A stretch of DNA of 10,444 nt from positions 1 through 10,444 of the forward strand of contig DATDAH010000215.1 of assembly GCA_036525535.1 (NCBI GenBank), in the 5' to 3' direction. A model generated the notes under the pieces. The model had not been told where the DNA came from and ran no database searches. It was given only the letters and a program-made list of their open reading frames with translations. The stretch comes from DATDAH01 sp036525535. GTDB lineage: Bacteria > Actinomycetota > Acidimicrobiia > Acidimicrobiales > DATDAH01. Below, piece by piece: positions 1 through 5,141 of the stretch. Positions within the stretch are counted from its first letter, which is position 1. Every line of letters begins with the position of its first letter. Made by a program: the position numbers and the translations under genes.

Positions 1-101
1 GCCAAGGGCAGCAGGTCGGGGTCGAGCTCCTCGATGATCGGCATCCCGTTCTCCTCGAACCACGCCGCCACCCACGGGTCGAGCACGCCTTCGTCGGTCA
101 T
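1..101 (-). CDS. N-terminal fragment of an unrecognised protein (cut by the left edge)
   Basis: An ATG on the minus strand (bases 101-99) opens a frame that stays open to the window edge, giving 33 complete codons beginning MTDEGVLDPWVAAWFEENGM and ending in an acidic stretch rich in Asp, Glu and Leu. A good ribosome binding site, AGGGGG on the minus strand at 115-110, lies 8 bases before the ATG, which is the main reason to believe the start. The fragment has no signal peptide or membrane segment and is too short for me to assign a family. It is divergent from the carboxymuconolactone-decarboxylase-like gene and shares a 103-bp intergenic region containing a 16-bp perfect palindrome and an operator-like repeat, so the two units may be co-regulated. 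The rest of the gene lies outside the window. Confidence 0.6.
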   Translation of the reverse strand, partial: MTDEGVLDPWVAAWFEENGMPIIEELDPDLLPL

Positions 102-115
102 CGATGTTGCCCCCT

Positions 116-131
116 GGCCGTCCGGACGGCC
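116..131. promoter_or_regulatory. 16-bp perfect palindrome in the divergent intergenic region
   Basis: GGCCGTCCGGACGGCC equals its own reverse complement. It directly abuts the AGGGGG ribosome binding site of the minus-strand gene (110-115). In RNA it can fold as a 6-bp GC-rich stem with a CCGG loop immediately 5' of that site. It may be an operator, a leader hairpin, or a chance product of high GC; I cannot tell which. Confidence 0.4.
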
Positions 132-145
132 GTTGGCGTCCCGTG

Positions 146-158
146 AGAACTCTATTCT
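146..158. promoter_or_regulatory. Operator-like palindrome AGAA-N5-TTCT upstream of the decarboxylase-like gene
   Basis: AGAACTCTATTCT has inverted AGAA/TTCT arms around five bases and matches the site at 5787-5799 at 11 of 13 positions. The TATTCT at 153-158 could be a plus-strand -10 box and TAGAGT (154-149 on the minus strand) a -10 for the divergent gene, though neither has a good -35. Its AT-rich content stands out in GC-rich surroundings. Binding by the TetR protein encoded at 5138-5824 is an inference from the shared motif. Confidence 0.45.
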
Positions 159-204
159 TCACCCACCGAGTGAGAGCAGGCCGTCAAGTGCAGGAGGGCG
201 CGCC

Positions 205-588
205 GTGGACGAGACCGAGGAGCTGAGCGCGGCCCGGGCGATGCGTCGGGCCATGCTCGGCGACGCGTACGTCGAGGCACAGGCGGCCGCCCCGAACGCC
301 GTGATGGGGGAGTTCCAGGACTACCTCACGTCGATGGCGTGGGGCGTCTGGGCCCGTGAGGGCGCCTTGAGCCCTCGGGACCGGAGCCTCTTGGTGCTGG
401 CGATGACCGCGGCGCTTGGTCGCATGGAGGAGTTCCGCCTCCACGTCGGCGCCCAGGCCCAGACGGGGGTCACCGACGATGAGCTCGACGAGCTCCTGTT
501 CCAGATCGCCGCGTACTGCGGGGCGCCCGCCGGCCTGTCGGCCAAGCGAGCGCTGCTGGCCGTCCGGGCCGAGCGGGAGGAGGGCTGA
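205..588 (+). CDS. Carboxymuconolactone decarboxylase (CMD) family protein
   Basis: This 127-residue protein has the length and fold signature of the CMD/PcaC family, small all-helical proteins of which PcaC decarboxylates gamma-carboxymuconolactone in protocatechuate breakdown. The diagnostic C-terminal half is present: RLHVGAQAQTGVTDDELDELLF at about 78-99, followed by a QIAAYCGAPAG stretch (100-110). His80 matches the conserved family histidine; there is a single Cys (105) and no AhpD-type CXXC, so a peroxidase role is unlikely. The GTG start at 205 is chosen because AGGAGGG (192-198) sits six bases upstream; the same frame is open from 34, but that extension crosses the promoter region and has no family similarity. 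The next gene starts one base after the stop, so the pair is an operon. No other protocatechuate genes are nearby, so the substrate is probably not the classical lactone. Confidence 0.85.
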   Translation: MDETEELSAARAMRRAMLGDAYVEAQAAAPNAVMGEFQDYLTSMAWGVWAREGALSPRDRSLLVLAMTAALGRMEEFRLHVGAQAQTGVTDDELDELLFQIAAYCGAPAGLSAKRALLAVRAEREEG

Positions 589-589
589 C

Positions 590-1450
590 GTGGCGACGGT
601 GGGCTTCGTCGGCCTCGGCAACATGGGCAGCGCCCTGGCCACGAACCTCGTGCGGGCAGGTCAGGAGCTGACCACCCACGACGTGGCCGGGCCCGACACC
701 AGCCCTGACCGGGCGACCTTCGTCGCCGATCTGGCCGAGCTCGCCCGTCGCGGCGACGTCGTCGTGCTGAGTCTCCCGGACGGCGTTGCGTCCGAGCAGG
801 TCGCCCGCGGGATCTCGGCCGTCCCGGACCGTCGGACCATGCACGTCGTCGACACCTCGACCATCGGGGTGTCCGCCGCCCGGACCATCGCCACCCTGCT
901 CGCCGAGGCGGGCATCGGCTACGTGGACGCCCCGGTGTCCGGCGGCGTCGCCGGGGCCCGGGCGCGGACCCTGTCGGTCATGTACGCCGGGACCGACGAC
1001 GCCTGCGCGGCGGTCGAGCCCGTTCTGGGCGGGCTCAGCGACCGGGCCCGTCGCGTCGGTGACCGCCCGGGGATGGGTCAGGCGCTGAAGCTGCTCAACA
1101 ACTTCCTCTCCGCGACGGCGCTGGCGGCGACGAGCGAGGCGATCGCCTTCGGCCGGTCGGTCGGCCTCGACATGGGCACGATGCTCGAGGTCCTCAACGC
1201 CTCCAGCGGCCAGAGCGCGGCCACCAGAGACAAGTTCCCGAACCACGTGGTCACCGGCACCTACGCCGCCGGCTTCGCCAACTCGTTGATGGCCAAGGAC
1301 GTCCGGCTCTACCTGGAGGCCGTGGAGACCCAGGAAGGCCCGTCGGTCCTCGGCCCGGTCGTCACCTCGGTGTGGGAGCGCTTCGCCGAGGAGGAGCCGG
1401 ATGTGGACTTCACCCGCATCTATCCGTTTGTCGAGACCGGCACGCCGTAG
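590..1450 (+). CDS. NAD(P)-dependent 3-hydroxyisobutyrate dehydrogenase family oxidoreductase
   Basis: This 286-residue enzyme belongs to the beta-hydroxyacid dehydrogenase family, which oxidises 3-hydroxyacids or reduces semialdehydes with NAD(P). The N-terminal Rossmann motif GFVGLGNMG spans residues 5-13, the substrate-binding motif DAPVSGG 113-119, the catalytic lysine is K167 within GQALKLLNN, and a second conserved MAKDV motif is at 234-238. Length is close to the usual 290-300. The GTG start at 590 gives a protein that begins exactly at the Rossmann strand; it follows the previous stop by one base, and the GGAGGAGGG at 576-584 inside the upstream gene can serve as ribosome binding site, suggesting translational coupling. 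The substrate cannot be named from the sequence; pairing with a CMD-family protein suggests a shared catabolic step. Confidence 0.9.
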   Translation: MATVGFVGLGNMGSALATNLVRAGQELTTHDVAGPDTSPDRATFVADLAELARRGDVVVLSLPDGVASEQVARGISAVPDRRTMHVVDTSTIGVSAARTIATLLAEAGIGYVDAPVSGGVAGARARTLSVMYAGTDDACAAVEPVLGGLSDRARRVGDRPGMGQALKLLNNFLSATALAATSEAIAFGRSVGLDMGTMLEVLNASSGQSAATRDKFPNHVVTGTYAAGFANSLMAKDVRLYLEAVETQEGPSVLGPVVTSVWERFAEEEPDVDFTRIYPFVETGTP

Positions 1451-1452
1451 TC

Positions 1453-1477
1453 TGAGAATGGACTTCTCATCCTGAGA
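1453..1477. promoter_or_regulatory. Operator-like nested palindromes upstream of the Rieske operon
   Basis: TGAGAATGGACTTCTCA (1453-1469) has perfect 6-bp arms around TGGAC; the second arm is reused in TCTCA-TCC-TGAGA (1465-1477), giving three half-sites in alternating orientation. The core AGAATGGACTTCT (1455-1467) matches the site at 5787-5799 at 10 of 13 positions, with all three differences in the centre. The same three-half-site layout is seen at the tetR promoter. A TetR-family dimer, possibly bound as a pair, is the likely ligand; the specific protein is inferred. Confidence 0.5.
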
Positions 1478-1492
1478 GATGCATGATATCGT
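1464..1492 (+). promoter_or_regulatory. Candidate sigma-70-type promoter for the Rieske operon
   Basis: TTCTCA (1464-1469) and TATCGT (1487-1492) are separated by 17 bp and each match the -35 and -10 consensus at four of six positions. The -35 overlaps the operator-like palindrome, so a bound repressor would block polymerase. Transcription would begin near 1499, about 30 bases before the ATG at 1529. The call rests on spacing and position only. Confidence 0.35.
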
Positions 1493-1528
1493 GCGTTCGT
1501 CACGCTGGACCGGAGGGAACTGACGCAC

Positions 1529-2812
1529 ATGCCGCACTTCACCAAGCCCCCCGAGGGCAGTTGGACGGAGCACTTCGGTCTCGACACCGGGCCGGTGTCC
1601 TATGCCGACTCCACCTCCCCTGAGCACTACGAGCTGGAGCAGGACGCGATCTTCCGAAAGACGTGGTTGAACGTCGGCCGGGTCGAGCAGCTGCCCAAGA
1701 ACGGCAGCTACTTCACCAAGGAGCTCGACGCCGCGAACACCTCGGTCGTGCTCGTCCGGGACATGGAGGGCGAGGTCCGGGCGTTCCACAACATGTGCCG
1801 CCATCGGGGCAACAAGCTGGTGTGGAACGACTACCCCGGTGAGGAGGTCAGCGGGACCTGTCGGCAGTTCACCTGCAAGTACCACGGGTGGCGCTACGGG
1901 CTCGAGGGCCAGCTGACCTTCGTGCAGCAGGAGGGGGAGTTCTTCGACCTCGACAAGGACGACTTCGGGCTGGCGGGCGTCAACGTCGACGTCTGGGAGG
2001 GGTTCATCTTCGTGAACTTCGATCCGGAGGCCCCGCCGCTCAAGGAGTACCTGGGGCGGCTGGGGGCCGGGATCGAGGGCTATCCCTTCCACCTCATGAC
2101 CCAGAAGCACACGTACAAGGCGGAGATCGGGGCCAACTGGAAGCTCTTCATCGACGCCTTCATGGAGTTCTACCACGCACCCGTTCTGCACGCGAAGCAG
2201 GCCACCGACGAGGAGTCCCGCAAGCTCCAGGGCTACGGCTTCGAGGCCCTGGCCTACGACGTGGACGGCCCCCACTCCCTCGTGTCGTCCTGGGGCGGCA
2301 TGGCCCCGCCCAAGGACCTCGGCATGGTGAAGCCCATCGAGCGGGTGCTGCGCAGCGGCCTCTTCGGTGTCTGGGACGCCCCCGACATCGGTGAGCTGCC
2401 TGAGGGCCTGAACCCGGCTCGGCACCCGGCCTGGGGCGAGGACTCGTTCCTCTTCTTCCCCAACTTCACGCTGCTGGTCTGGAAGCCCAACTGGTACCTC
2501 ACGTACCACTACTGGCCGACGTCGTACAACACGCACATCTTCGAGTGCTCGCTGTACTTCGTGCCCCCGACGAACGCCTACGAGCGCCTGCAGCAGGAGC
2601 TCGCCGTCGTCACCTTCAAGGAGTACGGGCTCCAGGACGGCAACACCCTCGAGGCCACGCAGACCATGCTCGAGTCGGGCGCCATCAAGGAGTTCCCGCT
2701 GTGTGACCAGGAGGTCCTCCTCCGGCACCTCCACACCACGGCCCGCCGCTACGTCGCCGAGCACGAGAGTGGCCAGCCGGGCACTCCCGTCCAGATCTCG
2801 GCCGCGTCCTGA
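1529..2812 (+). CDS. Rieske non-heme iron oxygenase, alpha (catalytic) subunit
   Basis: This 427-residue protein is a ring-hydroxylating-type oxygenase alpha subunit, using O2 and electrons from a reductase to hydroxylate or dihydroxylate an organic substrate. The Rieske [2Fe-2S] ligands are Cys90 and His92 (CRHRG) and Cys116 and His119 (CKYHGW). The catalytic iron motif NWKLFIDAFMEFYHAPVLH supplies His216 and His221, with Asp209 as probable electron bridge; Asp370 in LQDGNTLEATQ is the likely third iron ligand. The loop between the two Rieske pairs is 23 residues, longer than in most family members, and carries an extra Cys111. GGAGGG (1512-1517) precedes the ATG by 11 bases. No beta subunit, ferredoxin or reductase is in the window, so it is probably an alpha-only oxygenase using a partner encoded elsewhere. 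The substrate is unknown; a hydrophobic or aromatic compound fits the neighbours. Confidence 0.93.
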   Translation: MPHFTKPPEGSWTEHFGLDTGPVSYADSTSPEHYELEQDAIFRKTWLNVGRVEQLPKNGSYFTKELDAANTSVVLVRDMEGEVRAFHNMCRHRGNKLVWNDYPGEEVSGTCRQFTCKYHGWRYGLEGQLTFVQQEGEFFDLDKDDFGLAGVNVDVWEGFIFVNFDPEAPPLKEYLGRLGAGIEGYPFHLMTQKHTYKAEIGANWKLFIDAFMEFYHAPVLHAKQATDEESRKLQGYGFEALAYDVDGPHSLVSSWGGMAPPKDLGMVKPIERVLRSGLFGVWDAPDIGELPEGLNPARHPAWGEDSFLFFPNFTLLVWKPNWYLTYHYWPTSYNTHIFECSLYFVPPTNAYERLQQELAVVTFKEYGLQDGNTLEATQTMLESGAIKEFPLCDQEVLLRHLHTTARRYVAEHESGQPGTPVQISAAS

Positions 2813-2826
2813 GAGGAGCTCTCGCC

Positions 2827-3153
2827 ATGCCGACGCTTCCCGCCGCCTTCGCCGAGCTCGAGCCGTTCGCCGACTGGGCCCTGCCCAGCGAAGCCGACCG
2901 CTACGCCAAGCGCTTGCAGAGCTCCATGGACGAGCTCCAGACGTTCTACGACGCCGCGTTCCCGCGGCTCGAGGACGGGGCCGAGTACCTCAAGGGCGTC
3001 GCCCTCGACGGGATCTCCGACGAGGACCGCAGCCTCCTTCACCTCTTCGAGGCGCTGGTGACCGTGTCCTTCCCGGTCGAGGTGTGGCGCCAGCCCCGGG
3101 TCCCGGACAGCGGGGCCTCGTCGATCGACGTCGTGGTCGAGCCCGTCCCCTAG
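2827..3153 (+). CDS. Small hypothetical protein next to the Rieske oxygenase
   Basis: This 108-residue soluble protein has no signal peptide, membrane segment or cysteine and no motif I can tie to a known domain. The first two-thirds look helical and acidic (for example DELQTFYDAAFPRLEDGAEYL at 35-55); the end carries a conserved-looking VEVWRQPRVPDSGAS stretch (84-98) and a short proline-ended tail. It starts 14 bases after the oxygenase stop with GAGAGGAG (2811-2818) as ribosome binding site, and codon use matches its neighbours, so it is a genuine operon member. It is too short and too different to be a ring-hydroxylating dioxygenase beta subunit. From general recollection, similar small proteins sit beside related oxygenases, which would make it an accessory or partner protein; that role is inference. 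Confidence 0.75.
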   Translation: MPTLPAAFAELEPFADWALPSEADRYAKRLQSSMDELQTFYDAAFPRLEDGAEYLKGVALDGISDEDRSLLHLFEALVTVSFPVEVWRQPRVPDSGASSIDVVVEPVP

Positions 3154-3187
3154 CTTCACCGTTCGATCCGGTCCGGGGGGAGAACCC

Positions 3188-3907
3188 ATGGCGACGTACG
3201 TGCTGGTCCACGGCGGGGGGCACGGGGGGTGGTGCTACCAGCGGGTTGCCCGCCGGTTGCGGGCCGCCGGCCACGAGGTCCACGCCCCGAGCCTGACCGG
3301 GCTCGGCGAGCGGGCGCACCTCCTCGGACCTCACGTCGACCTCCACCTCCACGCCCGGGACGTCGCCGCGCTCATCGAATACGAGGACCTGGTCGACGTG
3401 ATCCTCGTCGGCCACAGCTACGGCGGCATGGTCATCACCGGTGCGGCCGATCTCGTCACCGAGCGGGTCGGTCGGCTCGTCTTCCTCGACGCCGCCAACC
3501 CGGTGAACGGCCAGTCGCTGATGGATGTCGCCGGGCCGGTCATCGAGATGGTCCGTCCCTTCGGCGAGGTGCGGGACGGCCTCGAGCTCGTCCTCCTGCC
3601 CGCGCCCGACGCCGGCCTGCTCTACGGCGTCACCGACCCCGACGACCTGGCCTGGATGGCGGAGCGGCTGAGCCCGCACCCGTGGCAGTGCTTCGAGCAG
3701 CCGCTCGACCTCCAACACGAGGACGCCCTCTGGGCCATCCCGCAGTACCACATCGTCTGCACCGAGACCCTGGCCACCCGCGACCCGGAGCTGATGGGGA
3801 AGGCCCGCGCCGAGTGCCGCCTGTGGGACATCGACACCGGCCACGACCTGATGATCACCGAGCCCGAGGCCGTCACCGAAGCACTGCTCGAGGTGGCGGC
3901 CGCCTGA
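3188..3907 (+). CDS. Alpha/beta-fold hydrolase (methylesterase / hydroxynitrile-lyase-like)
   Basis: This 239-residue protein has the alpha/beta hydrolase signatures in order: the oxyanion-hole motif VHGGGHGGW (7-15), the nucleophile elbow GHSYGGM with Ser77, the LVFLDAANP strand (97-105), and the C-terminal TGHDLMITEP with catalytic His219. The HGGGHGGW plus GHSYGGM pattern resembles the esterase group that includes plant methylesterases and hydroxynitrile lyases, so hydrolysis of an ester, lactone or C-C bond of a small substrate is likely. The usual catalytic aspartate after strand six is not obvious: the aligned stretch reads CTETLATRDPEL (191-202), leaving Glu193 or another acid to take its place. 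GGGGGGAG (3175-3182) precedes the ATG by five bases. It lies 34 bases after the 108-residue gene and probably belongs to the Rieske operon, acting on an oxygenase product. Confidence 0.88.
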   Translation: MATYVLVHGGGHGGWCYQRVARRLRAAGHEVHAPSLTGLGERAHLLGPHVDLHLHARDVAALIEYEDLVDVILVGHSYGGMVITGAADLVTERVGRLVFLDAANPVNGQSLMDVAGPVIEMVRPFGEVRDGLELVLLPAPDAGLLYGVTDPDDLAWMAERLSPHPWQCFEQPLDLQHEDALWAIPQYHIVCTETLATRDPELMGKARAECRLWDIDTGHDLMITEPEAVTEALLEVAAA

Positions 3908-3948
3908 TGCCGGCGACCCGACGGACCGGCCACTGAAAGGGCGCGGAC

Positions 3949-4173
3949 GTGCGCGCTGTGGTGTTGCGGGGCGGACGCCTCGAGGTCCGGGAGACCGATG
4001 AACCGGTGCCCGGGCCGAACGAGCTCCTGCTGCGGACGCTGAGCAAGGCGATCGGCGCGTCGGACGTGCACTTCATGGGGTACGACGACGAGCTCATCCG
4101 CACCGACGACGGCTGGAGGATCACCCGCCGCCGTTTCACCCTGGTCCGCCAGGAGCCGGCACCCGCAGCCTGA
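3949..4173 (+). pseudogene. Chimeric remnant: zinc alcohol dehydrogenase N-terminus fused to SnoaL-like C-terminus
   Basis: The 74-codon frame starts with GTG at 3949, with GAAAGGG (3935-3941) as ribosome binding site. Residues 1-43 read as the start of an MDR alcohol dehydrogenase (MRAVVLRGGRLEVRETDEPV, then PGPNELLLRT and a SDVHFM motif). From about residue 45 the sequence switches to the typical end of a SnoaL-like/NTF2-fold protein (YDDELIRTDDGWRITRRRFTLV). The switch is at codon 44 (4078-4080). The GASD motif has Gly36 where the zinc-binding Cys of the family is expected. Neither half can fold as its parent domain, so this is best explained as an in-frame deletion that removed most of two adjacent genes. 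If both parents had usual lengths, more than 1 kb is missing. It could still be translated at the end of the Rieske operon. An assembly error is the main alternative. Confidence 0.7.
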
Positions 4174-4186
4174 CCGGCCGGGGTCA
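4171..4186. terminator. Weak hairpin between convergent genes
   Basis: TGACC and GGTCA (4171-4175, 4182-4186) form a perfect 5-bp stem around GGCCGG, starting at the stop codon of the chimeric frame and lying in the short gap before the convergent alcohol dehydrogenase stop at 4206. There is no T-run on either side, so this is at best a weak candidate for a terminator. Confidence 0.2.
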
Positions 4187-4205
4187 GACGTCCTGCCGGT
4201 ACTCG

Positions 4206-5141
4206 TCAGCCGACCTCGACCACGACCTTGATGGCCCCCGACGCGCGGTCGGCGGCCGCCCGGAACGCGTCGGCCGCGTCCTCGAGTGGGAACCGGTGGG
4301 TGATGAGGGCATCGGCGATCTCCGGCCGGGCCGCCAGGAGCTCGGCGGCCTGCTGCATGTCCCTTCCGCCCTCGTGGCTGCAGTAGCCCATGGAGGTGAT
4401 GAGCTTGGCCTCCTTGTTCAGCATGGGCATGTAGGGCACCTCGAGCCCGGCGTAGTGCACGCCGAGAATGGTGACCGTGCCGCCCGGGGCCAGCAGCTCG
4501 ACGCTCTGCTGGACGGCGCTGGGCGTGCCCGCCGCTTCGATGACGAGGTCGTAGAGGCCGGTCGGCTCCGTGGCCCCGAGCCGCTCGCCGACGACCTTCT
4601 GGTGGGGGTGGCGCGCCGCGAGGCTGACCTCGGCGGCCCCCATGGCCTGGGCCGCGGCGACCGCGAGCAACCCGACCGAACCGGCGCCGACGACGAGCAC
4701 CCGGGTGTCAGGGCCGGCGCCGCCGACTCGCACCCCGTGCCAGGACACCGAGGCGGGCTCGACCAACGCGCCGCTGGCCGCGTCGAGCCCGGCGGGGAGC
4801 TCTACGAGGCGCTGAGCGGGAGCACGGAACTGCTCCGCCATGCCCCCGTCATTGAGCATGCCCAGCGCCCGTTGCGTCGACTGGGCGCAGAGGTTGATCT
4901 GGCCGTCGAGGCAGTACTCGCACTCGCCGCAGCCGTAGAGCCCCTCGACCGCCACGGGCGTGCCGTCGGTCAGGACGCCCGCCAGCTCGTGGCCCAGGAC
5001 GTGCTCGGTGCCGACCCGCAGGTAGAGCAGGTCCGACGCGCAGATCCCCACCGACCGCATGGACAGCAGCTCACCCTCACCGGGGACCTCGTCGATGTCG
5101 ACCAGGACGGGCTCGCCGCCCTGACCCCGTATGGCTTTCAT
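4206..5141 (-). CDS. Zinc-dependent medium-chain alcohol dehydrogenase
   Basis: This 311-residue MDR enzyme oxidises an alcohol or reduces a carbonyl using NAD(P). Catalytic zinc ligands are visible as Cys34 (GICASD), His51-Glu52 (LGHELAG) and probably Glu128 (VEPASVSWHG). The structural zinc site is complete: Cys71, Cys74, Cys77 and Cys85. The Rossmann motif VGAGSVG is at 151-157; the second strand ends in AARHPH rather than an acidic residue, which hints at NADP preference but does not prove it. It is shorter than the usual 340-380, mainly because the segment between Cys34 and GHE is compact. The ATG at 5141 overlaps the tetR stop by four bases (ATGA, 5141-5138), and GGAG lies six bases upstream, so translation is coupled to tetR. 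A role in the same pathway as the divergent acyl-CoA operon is inferred. Confidence 0.92.
   Translation of the reverse strand: MKAIRGQGGEPVLVDIDEVPGEGELLSMRSVGICASDLLYLRVGTEHVLGHELAGVLTDGTPVAVEGLYGCGECEYCLDGQINLCAQSTQRALGMLNDGGMAEQFRAPAQRLVELPAGLDAASGALVEPASVSWHGVRVGGAGPDTRVLVVGAGSVGLLAVAAAQAMGAAEVSLAARHPHQKVVGERLGATEPTGLYDLVIEAAGTPSAVQQSVELLAPGGTVTILGVHYAGLEVPYMPMLNKEAKLITSMGYCSHEGGRDMQQAAELLAARPEIADALITHRFPLEDAADAFRAAADRASGAIKVVVEVG

Noticed and set aside
34..204. N-terminal extension of the CMD-family gene to an ATG at 34
   Set aside because: The extension overlaps the divergent gene and its promoter, is low in family similarity, and a strong ribosome binding site points to GTG at 205.
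205..588. True protocatechuate-pathway pcaC
   Set aside because: No other protocatechuate genes are present; only family membership is supported, so no gene symbol was given.
470..2764. Minus-strand open frame of 764 codons opposite the dehydrogenase and Rieske genes
   Set aside because: It is antisense to two clear genes and a promoter, shows a repetitive Val/Leu/Gly/Arg/Glu composition typical of reversed GC-rich codons, and has no recognisable domain.
2827..3153. Beta subunit of a ring-hydroxylating dioxygenase
   Set aside because: Beta subunits are usually about 160-190 residues with a SnoaL-like fold; this 108-residue protein does not show that pattern.
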